This document shows positions 54,555-63,907 of a DNA stretch of 64,000 bases, piece after piece. The DNA is from Pelagibacterales bacterium SAG-MED11. Lineage in GTDB: Bacteria > Pseudomonadota > Alphaproteobacteria > Pelagibacterales > Pelagibacteraceae. The stretch's first letter is position 1. Each line of letters begins with the position of its first letter. Where the stretch lies: assembly GCA_014654265.1 (NCBI GenBank), contig JACWDI010000005.1, positions 1-64,000 on the forward strand, given 5' to 3'. A program made the position numbers and the translations under genes. The notes under the pieces are model-generated. The model was not told where the DNA came from. It saw only the letters and a program-made list of their open reading frames with translations, and did not search any database.

Positions 54555-56840
54555 ATGAAAAAAACAAAAATAGATCATTACACTGATAAGGAAGCACTAG
54601 ATTTTCATAGATATAAAAAACCAGGGAAGATTGAAATTTCATCATCTAAAAATATGACTACCAAGAGAGATCTTGCATTAGCTTATTCTCCTGGAGTTGC
54701 TGCCCCAGTGAGGGCTATCAGTAATAATCCCGAGGCTGCATTTGATTATACAAGTAAAGGAAATCTAGTGGCTGTTATAAGTAATGGTACAGCTATCTTA
54801 GGTATGGGTAATCTAGGTGCTTTAGCATCTAAACCTGTAATGGAAGGAAAAGCAGTTTTATTTAAAAGATTTGCAGACATAGACTCGATCGATCTTGAGA
54901 TTGATTCAAACAATCCAGATGAAATTATAAATAGTATTAAAAATTTTGCACCAAGCTTTGGTGGTATAAATCTAGAAGATATTGCTGCTCCTGATTGTTT
55001 TATCATTGAAGAAAGGCTCAAAGAAATTTTAGATATACCTGTTTTTCATGATGATCAACATGGCACCGCTATAATTACTACAGCAGCATTATTAAATGCT
55101 CTTGATATAAGTAAAAAAAAAATAGACAAAATAAAAATAGTTGTAAATGGTGCTGGTGCGTCTGCAATGGCCTGTACAAATTTATTTAAAAAAAGTGGTG
55201 TTCCTCAAAAAAATATCACCATGATTGATAGACAAGGTGTAATATTTCGAGGAAGAGAAAATTTAAATCAATGGAAGTCAAGTCATGCAATCGAAACACA
55301 AGATAGAGATCTAAATGATGCAATTAAAAATGCGGATGTGTTTTTAGGATTGTCCGCAAAAGGAGCTTTAACAAAAGATATGGTGAAAAAAATGGCAAAA
55401 AACCCAATTATTTTTGCTTGCGCAAATCCAGATCCTGAAATTACACCGGAAGAAATTGAGGAAGTAAGAGATGATGCAATTATAGCAACTGGAAGATCAG
55501 ACTATCCAAATCAGGTAAATAATTTAATAGGCTTTCCATATATTTTTAGAGGTGCTTTAGACGTTAGATCTAAAACAATTAATGAAGAAATGAAAGTAGC
55601 TGCCGCAAACGCGATTGCTAATCTGGCAAAAGAGGATGTTCCAGATGAAGTTGTAGCAGCAATGGGTGGTGAAAGACCACACTATGGCAAAGATTATATT
55701 ATTCCATCAACATTTGACCCAAGATTAATAAGTGTCATCCCGGCTGCTGTAGCTCAGGCTGCTATAAATACTGGAGTTGCAAGAATTAAAATTAATGATT
55801 TTGATATATATAAAGATCAACTAAAACAAAGATTAGATCCAACAGTAACTATTATGCAAGGTATTAATAGTTATATAAAAAAAAAACCAAAGAAAGTTGT
55901 TTTTGCAGATGGTGAAGATGAGAATACTCTTAAAGCTGCAATAGCTTTCAAGAATTCAAAATTAGGAATACCAATTTTAATTGGAAAAGAAGAATTGATT
56001 AAAGAGCAAATTAAAAAAATTGGTTATAATGAAAATTTTGATATTGAAGTTATTAATTCAAAAGACACTTCTAAAAGAGAAAAATACGTTAAATACTTGT
56101 TTAAAAAACTTCAAAGAGAACAAGGAATGCTAGAATGGGATTGCGATAGGCTCATTAGAAACGATAGAGTTATTTGGGCTTCTTGTATGGTCGCTTGCAA
56201 TGATGCAGATGCCATGGTGACTGGAAATACAAGACGATATTCTTCTTCTCTAGAAAAAATTGTAAAAGTAGTGGACCCAAGACCTGGGGAGATTATGTTT
56301 GGTTTAAATTTAGTTGTAAATAGGGGTAAAACAATATTCATATGCGATACCTCAGTTATAGAATATCCTGATGCAAAACAATTAGCTGATATGGCTAAAT
56401 CAGCCGCAAGAGTTGTAAAACTTTTTGGTTTTGATCCTAAGGTTGCATTTTTATCTCACTCTACTTTTGGTCAGCCAGTCACTGATAGAACGAAAAGAAT
56501 AAGTGATGCGGTTGAGATTTTAAAAAAGAGCAACGTAGATTTCAAATTTGATGGAGAAATGCAGCCAGACGTTGCGCTTGAAGAAGTATATAAAGAGCTT
56601 TATCCTTTTTCTGAAATAGTTGGTAGTTCAAACGTTTTAATAATGCCAAGCCAGCACAGCGCGGCTATTTCTTATAAAATGATTAAATCTATGAGTAGGG
56701 CAAAAGTTATTGGTCCACTACTAATTGGTTTGGGCCTTCCAATTGAAATAGCACCACTAAGATCTTCCACGTCAGAAATTATTAATATAGCATCTATAGC
56801 TGCATATTCTGCAGATGTCATTGATTACGAAAAAAATTAG
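54555..56840 (+). CDS. maeB: NADP-dependent malic enzyme with phosphotransacetylase-like domain
   Basis: The 761-residue MaeB-type enzyme oxidatively decarboxylates malate to pyruvate. The N-terminal malic domain (about 1-425) has AYSPGVAAPVRAI, DIDSIDLEI and VFHDDQHGTAIITTAALLNAL with the NAD(P)-binding VVNGAGASAMACTNLF. The C-terminal part (about 430-761) is a phosphotransacetylase-like domain (VVFADGEDENTLKAA...AGLL-type GPLLIGLGLP) that is regulatory in known enzymes. Its last codon overlaps the BON gene by 4 bases (TTAG). Confidence 0.96.
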   Translation: MKKTKIDHYTDKEALDFHRYKKPGKIEISSSKNMTTKRDLALAYSPGVAAPVRAISNNPEAAFDYTSKGNLVAVISNGTAILGMGNLGALASKPVMEGKAVLFKRFADIDSIDLEIDSNNPDEIINSIKNFAPSFGGINLEDIAAPDCFIIEERLKEILDIPVFHDDQHGTAIITTAALLNALDISKKKIDKIKIVVNGAGASAMACTNLFKKSGVPQKNITMIDRQGVIFRGRENLNQWKSSHAIETQDRDLNDAIKNADVFLGLSAKGALTKDMVKKMAKNPIIFACANPDPEITPEEIEEVRDDAIIATGRSDYPNQVNNLIGFPYIFRGALDVRSKTINEEMKVAAANAIANLAKEDVPDEVVAAMGGERPHYGKDYIIPSTFDPRLISVIPAAVAQAAINTGVARIKINDFDIYKDQLKQRLDPTVTIMQGINSYIKKKPKKVVFADGEDENTLKAAIAFKNSKLGIPILIGKEELIKEQIKKIGYNENFDIEVINSKDTSKREKYVKYLFKKLQREQGMLEWDCDRLIRNDRVIWASCMVACNDADAMVTGNTRRYSSSLEKIVKVVDPRPGEIMFGLNLVVNRGKTIFICDTSVIEYPDAKQLADMAKSAARVVKLFGFDPKVAFLSHSTFGQPVTDRTKRISDAVEILKKSNVDFKFDGEMQPDVALEEVYKELYPFSEIVGSSNVLIMPSQHSAAISYKMIKSMSRAKVIGPLLIGLGLPIEIAPLRSSTSEIINIASIAAYSADVIDYEKN

Positions 56841-57430
56841 TTTTTTTGAATTCTTAAATTTTCAACAAGTAAAATACTAGCTACTACATCTTCAACATCT
56901 AAAATTTCTTTTGCTTCTTGTATTACTAAATCTTTTTCATTTTTTGATGATGCTATACCATAAATATAAATTTTCTTTTTATACGTATCTATTTGATAAT
57001 TTGTAGCTTTTATTTCTTTATTAAAAATTATTGCTGTTCTCAACTGAGAAGTAATTAAAATATCTTTCGCAGATTGTTTAAAATCAAATTCTTCTTTAAT
57101 CTTTATATCGTTTCTAACAGACCTGACTCCCTCTGTTTCCCATGCTACTTTTGTTAGTTTAAGTTTTTCTTCAGGGTCTTCGACTTTACCTGTCAAAAAA
57201 ATTCTACCATCTAAAACCTTCGATTTAACTGATAAAAAATAATTTTTATCAGTTAGAAGAATTCTAGCTGACAAATTTTTCTGCATGATAGAATCATCTA
57301 TTTGTGTGCCTAATGATCTTGGATCAATCGCTACACTAACTCCAGTTCCAAAAATACCTGTTGAAGATACACCAACACAATTATTTAAAATTAAACTAAT
57401 TAATATTAAAATTATAAATTTATTTTTCAT
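56837..57430 (-). CDS. BON-domain lipoprotein
   Basis: The 197-residue protein has a lipobox (MKNKFIILILISLILNNC, lipidated Cys18) and two BON domains (SVKSKVLDGRIFLTGKVEDPEEKLKLTKVAWETEGVRSV and IDTYKKKIYIYGIASSKNEKDLVIQEAKEILDVEDV). It resembles the DolP/YraP family that guards the outer membrane. In E. coli the same neighbourhood (rsmI, lpoA) contains yraP. It overlaps rsmI by 11 bases. Confidence 0.9.
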   Translation of the reverse strand: MKNKFIILILISLILNNCVGVSSTGIFGTGVSVAIDPRSLGTQIDDSIMQKNLSARILLTDKNYFLSVKSKVLDGRIFLTGKVEDPEEKLKLTKVAWETEGVRSVRNDIKIKEEFDFKQSAKDILITSQLRTAIIFNKEIKATNYQIDTYKKKIYIYGIASSKNEKDLVIQEAKEILDVEDVVASILLVENLRIQKN

Positions 57431-58283
57431 TTTTTATTGTTAAGCAGTAATCATAAATAACTTTTTTTGGAATCTTGTTATTCTCGTTTATAATACTTGA
57501 AATTTCTTTTATACTCAATTTATTGATCATTTTATTAATAATTCTTTTATCTGATTCACTTAAAATTTGGGAAATTTTTTTATCTTCTTTTTTTTCTGAT
57601 ATAACAATTGTTAATTCACCTTTTAAGTTAGATTTAAATAACCCTAATTCATCGATCTCAGATCTATAAAATTCTTCATAAAATTTTGTCATTTCCCTAC
57701 AAATTAGAATTTTTCTTCCTTTAAAATTCTTTTTAATAAAAGGGATAATTTTATTTAATTTTTTTGGAGAAATAAAAAAAACTAAAGAGCTATTAAGTTG
57801 AGATAAGCTTTCTAAATCATTTAAAAGATCTTTATTTTTTTCTGGAAAAAAACCATAAAAAAAAAATTTTTCGGAAAATCCACTGATAGATAGAGCAGTT
57901 GTGACTGCTGAAGCACCTGGAAGAGGAACAATCTTTATATTATTCTTTATACATTCTTTAATTAATATTGCACCAGGATCAGAAATACTTGGGGTTCCAG
58001 CATCAGATATTAAAGAAACAAATAATCCTTGATTGATAAATTCAATTATTTTTGACAAGTTTTTCTTTTCATTAAACTTATGATTTGAAATTAACTTAGA
58101 TTGAATATGATATTTATTTAATAAATTTTTAGAGACCCTGGTGTCCTCACAAAGAATGTAATCAGATTTTTTAAGAATATCTATGGCTCGAAAACTTATG
58201 TCATATAAATTTCCTATTGGTGTAGATACTAAATATAAGCTTTTTTTTGTCACTTTATAATCAGATTTTGAATTTACAATCAT
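57420..58283 (-). CDS. rsmI: 16S rRNA 2'-O-ribose C1402 methyltransferase
   Basis: The 287-residue SAM-dependent methyltransferase modifies C1402 of 16S rRNA. STPIGNLYDISFRAIDIL, EDTRVSKNLL and SDAGTPSISDPG are characteristic. It is divergent from the LpoA-like gene (starts 33 bases apart), as in E. coli rsmI-lpoA, and coupled to the BON lipoprotein downstream. yraN is not seen. Confidence 0.95.
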   Translation of the reverse strand: MIVNSKSDYKVTKKSLYLVSTPIGNLYDISFRAIDILKKSDYILCEDTRVSKNLLNKYHIQSKLISNHKFNEKKNLSKIIEFINQGLFVSLISDAGTPSISDPGAILIKECIKNNIKIVPLPGASAVTTALSISGFSEKFFFYGFFPEKNKDLLNDLESLSQLNSSLVFFISPKKLNKIIPFIKKNFKGRKILICREMTKFYEEFYRSEIDELGLFKSNLKGELTIVISEKKEDKKISQILSESDKRIINKMINKLSIKEISSIINENNKIPKKVIYDYCLTIKNEK

Positions 58284-58315
58284 ATTTGTTATTAAAACAA
58301 TATAGTATCATTAAA

Positions 58316-59470
58316 ATGTATAAATTTTTTAGAATTCTTTTGTTAACAATAATAATTTTTTTATTCAATTTTTCGTTCGCATTTTCAAATTCCGAAAAAG
58401 TAAAAATTGGATTGCTAGTGCCTTTATCTGGAGAATATAAAGACTTAGGTCACTTAATAATCAAATCTATAAGAATGGCCTTAAATGACATAGGTACAGA
58501 TAAAATAGAAATTTATCCAAAAGATACAAATTTGGACCCTAATAAAAGTTTAGAATCTGCTTTGGAGTTAAAAAATAGAGGTATAAAAATTTTTATAGGA
58601 CCTATTTTTTTTAAAAGTTTGTTATACCTAGATGAGGTCGAAGATGTAACTTTTTTATCTTTAACTAATAAAACAACAGATCTTCCAAAGAATGTCATAA
58701 GTAGTGGGGTAAATTCTTTATCTCAAGTGAATGCAATTAAGAAATTTATAAAATTAAATGATATAAATAAAACTATCTTTCTAACTCCTGATCTAGATTA
58801 TAAAGTTGAAGTAACTAAAGCAATAAGACAATCCAAAATCAAAATTTCAAAAAAATACATTTATGATACAAAACCAACAAATTTAACAAAACAAATAGAA
58901 GATATTACAAACTATAAAATTCGAAAACAAAATTTAGCTGACGAAATATTAAGGGTAAAAAAATCAGATCTTGAAGACAAAGAAAAACAATTAGAAAAAC
59001 TTGAAAAAAGATACACCATAGGAAATGTAAAATTCGATTCTGTAATTATTGCAGATTTCGAAGAAAGTTTAAAAAGTGTAATTACATCTCTAGTATATAC
59101 AGATGTATCACCTAAAAATAAATATTTTATTACTTTTAATCAATGGTTTGATGAAAGTTTCTTAAAAGAAGAAAATGTTCAACCATTATATTATCCTTCT
59201 ATCAATAAAAAAAATTTAGAAAGTTTTAATAAAAAATTTTTTAAAGAATATAATACTTATCCAAATCATCTTTCTTTATTAAGCTATGACCTTTTGGGAT
59301 TAATATATTATTTATCTTTAAAAACAGATTTACAAAATATTGAAAACATATTTAAGAAAAAAAATTCATTTAAAGGTAAAATAGGAATATTTGATATTAA
59401 AGATAATAAAATAAATCACAGATTAAATTTTTATAAAGTAGATGATGGAAAAATTATAGAAATTTTTTAA
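58316..59470 (+). CDS. LpoA-like periplasmic-binding-fold protein
   Basis: The 384-residue protein has a signal peptide (MYKFFRILLLTIIIFLFNFSFAFS) and a type I periplasmic-binding fold (VKIGLLVPLSGEYKDLGHLIIKSIRMALNDIG). The position beside rsmI is that of lpoA, whose product activates penicillin-binding protein 1A. Alphaproteobacterial forms have the ligand-binding domain without the TPR domain. An upstream ATG at 58247 would overlap rsmI and add 23 residues, so 58316 is preferred. It overlaps rdgB by 17 bases at the end. Confidence 0.82.
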   Translation: MYKFFRILLLTIIIFLFNFSFAFSNSEKVKIGLLVPLSGEYKDLGHLIIKSIRMALNDIGTDKIEIYPKDTNLDPNKSLESALELKNRGIKIFIGPIFFKSLLYLDEVEDVTFLSLTNKTTDLPKNVISSGVNSLSQVNAIKKFIKLNDINKTIFLTPDLDYKVEVTKAIRQSKIKISKKYIYDTKPTNLTKQIEDITNYKIRKQNLADEILRVKKSDLEDKEKQLEKLEKRYTIGNVKFDSVIIADFEESLKSVITSLVYTDVSPKNKYFITFNQWFDESFLKEENVQPLYYPSINKKNLESFNKKFFKEYNTYPNHLSLLSYDLLGLIYYLSLKTDLQNIENIFKKKNSFKGKIGIFDIKDNKINHRLNFYKVDDGKIIEIF

Positions 59471-60056
59471 TCTTTTTAAACGCTTTAGACCTATGATCTA
59501 ATTTATATTTTTGAGTAGGCTTCATCTCCCCAAAAGTTTTCTTCTTGTTAATAGGTATAAATATTGGGTCATATCCAAAACCATTTTTACCTCTTGGCTT
59601 ATGAGAAATAATTCCTTCTACTTTACCAATTACACAACAAATCTTTTTGCTTAGATAACTAATTGATAGTGCACATACAAAACGCGCCTTGATCTTTTTA
59701 TTTCTCCAATATTTGTCTTTTTTTTTTAATTCTCTATAAACCCTTTCAATAGCTTTAGTAAAATCTGAATTCCTGCCCCCCCATCTAGCAGAATATATTC
59801 CAGGGTTTTTGCCTAAAATATCTATCTCCAAACCAGAGTCATCTGCTAAACACATCAAATTTGTTTTTTTAGAAAAATATTTTGATTTAATTAAGGAATT
59901 TTCTTTAAATGATTTACCATTTTCTTTTGGACTTTTTAATTTAAACTCTGCTGTAGATAAGGTGACAATATTTTTGGGTAATAAATCTCTAATTTCTTTT
60001 AATTTACCTTTGTTATTGGTCCCGATAAGTAATTTTTCAATTTTTTTTTTTAACAT
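59454..60056 (-). CDS. rdgB: XTP/dITP diphosphatase
   Basis: The 200-residue Ham1-family pyrophosphatase removes non-canonical purine nucleotides. LLIGTNNKGKLKEI, the Asp pair in LADDSGLEI, YSARWGG, FGYDPIFIP and LDHRSKAF are all present. The protein ends directly at the SHR-type motif. Its start lies just before the grpE promoter, and the two genes are divergent with 36 bases between starts. Confidence 0.94.
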   Translation of the reverse strand: MLKKKIEKLLIGTNNKGKLKEIRDLLPKNIVTLSTAEFKLKSPKENGKSFKENSLIKSKYFSKKTNLMCLADDSGLEIDILGKNPGIYSARWGGRNSDFTKAIERVYRELKKKDKYWRNKKIKARFVCALSISYLSKKICCVIGKVEGIISHKPRGKNGFGYDPIFIPINKKKTFGEMKPTQKYKLDHRSKAFKKIKKFL

Positions 60057-60084
60057 CTAGAAATTTCTCATTTACTTACCATAT
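60057..60084 (+). promoter_or_regulatory. RpoH-type heat-shock promoter for grpE
   Basis: CTAGAAA (60057-60063) is separated by 13 bases from TACCATAT (60077-60084). These match the sigma-32 elements CTTGAAA and CCCCATAT at 6 of 7 and 6 of 8 bases. The ATG is 8 bases beyond, so the mRNA would be nearly leaderless. Confidence 0.5.
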
Positions 60085-60092
60085 AAGATCGT

Positions 60093-60765
60093 ATGGAAAA
60101 AGAACAAAGCCAGAATAACCCAAAAAATATATCTGAAGAAGAAGAGGAAGTAAAATCATCCCCTGACCAAGCATCAGTAAATCCTCAAGTAGACGAGTTA
60201 GCTGCTGATGGATCATCTCAAAATACAAGTGAGGAAACTAAACAAGAAGAAAAAAGTCCAGAAGAAAAAATTTTAGAACTAGAAGATAAACTTGCAAGAA
60301 CATTTGCCGAAATGGAAAATCAAAGAAGAAGATTTGAAAAAGAAAAAAGAAGATGCTTATGAATATGGAGGTTTTGCATTTGCAAAAGAAGCCTTAAATC
60401 TAATCGATAATCTTGAGAGATCTAAACAAATATTATCTAACGATGAGTCACTTAAAAATTCAGAATCTTTAAAAAAAACACTCGAACATTTTGATATAAT
60501 TAATAAGGACTTAATATCTGTTTTTTCAAAAAACAACATTAAACCAATTGAAAGTTTAAATAAAAAATTAGATCCAAATTTTCACCAAGCAATGATTGAA
60601 ATAGAAGATGATGAGAGGGAACCAGGAACAATTATTCAAGAAATCCAAAAAGGTTTTACTATAAAAGATAGGTTGCTAAGACCTTCATTAGTTGGTGTAG
60701 CAAAAAAAAGATCGGATAAAACAAAAAAAGATAAGGAAAATAAAGACAATTTAAAAGAGAAATAA
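60093..60765 (+). CDS. grpE: Nucleotide exchange factor GrpE, interrupted by a frameshift
   Basis: GrpE releases ADP from DnaK. The first frame (60093-60362) gives an acidic N-terminus and the start of the coiled coil (ELEDKLARTFAEMENQRRRFEKEK), then stops. The second frame, one base ahead, carries EDAYEYGGFAFAKEALNLIDNLERS to the end at 60765 with the GrpE C-terminal beta domain (NFHQAMIEIEDDEREPGTIIQEIQKGFTIKDRLLRPSLVGVAKK). Removing one A from the A6 run at 60343-60348 restores one 223-residue protein. A sequencing or assembly error in this homopolymer is the simplest explanation; transcript slippage or real mutation are alternatives. Confidence 0.88.
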
Positions 60766-60777
60766 TGCTTAATTCAA

Positions 60778-60805
60778 CTTGTAGATTAGAATTTTAACCC
60801 TATAT
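60778..60805 (+). promoter_or_regulatory. RpoH-type heat-shock promoter for dnaK
   Basis: CTTGTAG (60778-60784) and CCCTATAT (60798-60805), 13 bases apart, match sigma-32 elements at 5 of 7 and 7 of 8 bases. The spacing equals that before grpE. The dnaK ATG is 19 bases from the -10. Confidence 0.6.
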
Positions 60806-60823
60806 GAGTAATAAACAAATAAT

Positions 60824-62749
60824 ATGAGCAAAATAATTGGAATAGACTTAGGTACAACAAACTCTTGTGTCGCTATAATGGAAGGTAGCCAAGCAAAAGT
60901 TTTAGAAAATGCTGAAGGTGCTAGAACAACGCCGTCAGTAGTTGCCTTTACTGATGAAAAAGAAAAATTAATTGGTCAGCCTGCTAAAAGACAAGCTGTA
61001 ACAAATCCTGAAAATACGATTTTTGCAGTAAAAAGATTGATAGGTCGAAATTTTGAAGATCCCACTGTTAAAAAAGATATTGAGTCAGCTCCATTTAAAA
61101 TAGTAAATTCTGAAAAAGGTGATGCTTGGATTGAAGCTAAAGGAGAAAAGTATTCACCATCACAAATTTCAGCTTTTATTTTACAAAAAATGAAAGAAAC
61201 TGCTGAAAAGTATTTAGGTCAGTCTGTGACAAAAGCTGTAATTACTGTTCCAGCTTATTTTAATGATGCTCAAAGACAAGCTACAAAAGATGCAGGTAAG
61301 ATTGCAGGCTTAGAAGTTTTAAGAATTATTAATGAACCAACTGCAGCTTCACTAGCTTATGGTTTAGATAAAAAACAAAATAAAAAAATAGCTGTTTATG
61401 ATTTAGGCGGGGGTACTTTTGATGTCTCTATTCTGGAATTAGGTGATGGAGTATTTGAAGTTAAATCTACAAATGGTGATACTTTTTTAGGTGGAGAAGA
61501 TTTTGATAACGCGGTCGTAGAATATCTTATTGATGAATTTAAAAAAGATAGTGGTATTGATTTAAAATCTGACAAATTGGCTCTACAAAGGCTGAAAGAA
61601 GCAGCAGAAAAAGCAAAAATTGAATTATCTGCAGCAGAACAAACTGATATAAATTTACCATTCATAACAGCAGACAAAACGGGTCCTAAGCATATTAATT
61701 TAAAAATGACTAGAGCAAAATTAGAGGCATTAGTTGAAGATCTAATAGCTAGAACTATCCCACCATGTAAAACAGCCTTAAAGGACGCTGGTGTATCAGC
61801 TAGCGATATAGATGAAATAGTAATGGTTGGTGGTATGACTAGAATGCCTAAAGTAGTTTCAGAAGTTAAAGATTTTTTTGGTAAAGAGCCAAATAAAAGT
61901 GTAAACCCAGATGAAGTAGTAGCAATGGGTGCTGCTATTCAAGCAGGCGTATTACAAGGTGATGTTAAGGATGTGCTTTTACTTGATGTTACACCATTGT
62001 CTCTTGGTATAGAAACTCTAGGTGGGGTATCTACTAAGCTTATAGAAAAGAATACAACAATCCCTACTAAAAAAAGCCAAGTATTTTCAACAGCTGAGGA
62101 TAACCAACCAGCTGTTTCGATAAGAGTACTTCAAGGAGAAAGGGAGATGGCAACTGACAACAAGTTGCTTGGTAATTTTGAATTAGTTGGAATCGCACCT
62201 GCACCAAGAGGAGTGCCTCAAGTTGAAGTAACTTTCGATATTGATGCTAATGGAATAGTAAATGTGTCAGCTAAAGATAAAGGAACAGGTAAAGAACAAA
62301 AAATTCAAATTCAAGCCTCAGGTGGATTGAGTGATGAAGAAATTGAAAAAATGGTTAAAGATGCTGAAGCAAATAAGGAAGTAGATAAAAAGAAAAGAGA
62401 GTCAGTCGATGTAAGGAACCAAGCGGATACTTTAATACACTCAACTGAAAAAAATCTTAAGGAACATGGGGCTAAAATTACTGATGCTGAAAAGAAAGCA
62501 ATAGAAGATGGATCGAGTGCATTAAAAGAGGCTTTAAAAGGTGAAGATATTGAAGATATTAAAAAGAAAACTGAGGCTTTAATTCAATCTTCAATGAAAC
62601 TTGGAGAAGCTATTTATAAATCACAACAAAATGTAAAACCAGATTCTAATAAAGATGACGGAAAAGACGATAAAGGAAAAAAAGACGATAATGTTGTTGA
62701 TGCGGATTTTGAAGAAGTAAAGGACGAGAATAAAGAAAAAAGCGCTTAA
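60824..62749 (+). CDS. dnaK: Chaperone DnaK (Hsp70)
   Basis: The 641-residue chaperone has the ATPase domain ([46 protein letters not shown]) to about residue 380, the linker [13 protein letters not shown], the substrate-binding domain, the helical lid and a Lys/Asp-rich tail ending VVDADFEEV. It is preceded by an RpoH-type promoter and followed after 28 bases by dnaJ. All functional motifs are intact. Confidence 0.98.
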   Translation: MSKIIGIDLGTTNSCVAIMEGSQAKVLENAEGARTTPSVVAFTDEKEKLIGQPAKRQAVTNPENTIFAVKRLIGRNFEDPTVKKDIESAPFKIVNSEKGDAWIEAKGEKYSPSQISAFILQKMKETAEKYLGQSVTKAVITVPAYFNDAQRQATKDAGKIAGLEVLRIINEPTAASLAYGLDKKQNKKIAVYDLGGGTFDVSILELGDGVFEVKSTNGDTFLGGEDFDNAVVEYLIDEFKKDSGIDLKSDKLALQRLKEAAEKAKIELSAAEQTDINLPFITADKTGPKHINLKMTRAKLEALVEDLIARTIPPCKTALKDAGVSASDIDEIVMVGGMTRMPKVVSEVKDFFGKEPNKSVNPDEVVAMGAAIQAGVLQGDVKDVLLLDVTPLSLGIETLGGVSTKLIEKNTTIPTKKSQVFSTAEDNQPAVSIRVLQGEREMATDNKLLGNFELVGIAPAPRGVPQVEVTFDIDANGIVNVSAKDKGTGKEQKIQIQASGGLSDEEIEKMVKDAEANKEVDKKKRESVDVRNQADTLIHSTEKNLKEHGAKITDAEKKAIEDGSSALKEALKGEDIEDIKKKTEALIQSSMKLGEAIYKSQQNVKPDSNKDDGKDDKGKKDDNVVDADFEEVKDENKEKSA

Positions 62750-62777
62750 CTGACATCTATTTGTCCAGGTTAAATAC

Positions 62778-63905
62778 ATGGCTAAGAGAGATTATTACGA
62801 TGTCCTAGGCATCAATAAAAGCGCCAGTCCTGAAGATATAAAATCAGCTTATAGAAAGTTAGCAGTAAAATATCACCCAGATAAGAATCCTGGAGATAAA
62901 TCTGCTGAAGATAAATTTAAAGAAGCTAGTGAAGCTTACGGAATTCTTTCCGACAAGTCCAAAAAAGAAAACTATGATAACTTTGGTCATGCAGCATTTG
63001 AAAATGGTGGTGGAGGTCAAGGTGGCTTTGGAGGATTTGGTGGAGCAGATTTCTCAGATATATTTGAAGATTTTTTTGGAGACTTTGGAGGTGGAAGAAG
63101 GAGCTCAAGAGGACGAAGCTCTAATAATAGAGGGTCGGACTTAAGATATGATTTATCAATCTCATTAGAGGAAGCCTATTCAGGAAAAAAACAGAACATA
63201 CAATTCTCTACTTCCGAGAAATGTAATACTTGCAAAGGTAATGGATCAAAACCAGGACATAATCCTGATAGATGCTCTTATTGCGGTGGAAATGGAAGGG
63301 TTCGATCTAATCAAGGTTTTTTTACTGTTCAACAAACATGCCCTCAATGTGCAGGAAGCGGTGAAGAAATAACTAATCCTTGTGGAGATTGTAATGGCCA
63401 GGGAAACAAACAGACAACAAAAAAAGTTTCTGTAACTATTCCGAAAGGGGTAGATGACGGGACAAGAATTAGGCTTGCCGGAAAAGGTGAGGCTGGTACT
63501 AGAGGGGGAGCAAGTGGAGATTTATATTTATTTATTAATGTTAAATCACATGAACTTTTTAAAAGATCAGATGTAAATTTATTTTTTGAATTTCCAATTT
63601 CTATAGCTGATGCTGCCCTCGGTACAACTATAGAGATACCAACTATTGATGGAAAAAAAGGAAAAATTAAAATCCCGGATGGAACTCAAGATGGAAAACA
63701 ATTCAGACTCAAAGGTAAAGGTATGCCTTTTATGCGAAGAGGTGATTATGGAGATTTATACGTACAGGTTAAAACTGAAGTACCAATATACCTTAATAAA
63801 GAACAGAAAGAATTATTAGAAAAATTCAGAAAAATAGAAAATGAGAAATCTAATCCAAGTATTAAAAAATTTTTTCAAAAGGCAAAAAGTTTCTGGAATA
63901 GCTAA
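62778..63905 (+). CDS. dnaJ: Chaperone DnaJ (Hsp40)
   Basis: The 375-residue co-chaperone stimulates DnaK. The J domain has HPD in [10 protein letters not shown] (residues about 30-40), then a Gly/Phe-rich stretch ([25 protein letters not shown]), the four zinc-binding CxxCxGxG-type repeats starting CNTCKGNG, and the C-terminal substrate-binding domains. An AGG before the ATG is a modest ribosome site. Confidence 0.97.
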   Translation: MAKRDYYDVLGINKSASPEDIKSAYRKLAVKYHPDKNPGDKSAEDKFKEASEAYGILSDKSKKENYDNFGHAAFENGGGGQGGFGGFGGADFSDIFEDFFGDFGGGRRSSRGRSSNNRGSDLRYDLSISLEEAYSGKKQNIQFSTSEKCNTCKGNGSKPGHNPDRCSYCGGNGRVRSNQGFFTVQQTCPQCAGSGEEITNPCGDCNGQGNKQTTKKVSVTIPKGVDDGTRIRLAGKGEAGTRGGASGDLYLFINVKSHELFKRSDVNLFFEFPISIADAALGTTIEIPTIDGKKGKIKIPDGTQDGKQFRLKGKGMPFMRRGDYGDLYVQVKTEVPIYLNKEQKELLEKFRKIENEKSNPSIKKFFQKAKSFWNS

Positions 63906-63907
63906 AA

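Noticed and set aside
60342-60350. Programmed -1 frameshift of the dnaX type (A AAA AAG) in grpE
   Set aside because: The heptamer is in the wrong phase, and the required shift is +1, not -1. Sequence error or transcript slippage fits better.
61396-61677. Minus-strand frame inside dnaK
   Set aside because: Shadow of the conserved Hsp70 ATPase domain; no promoter or recognisable protein.
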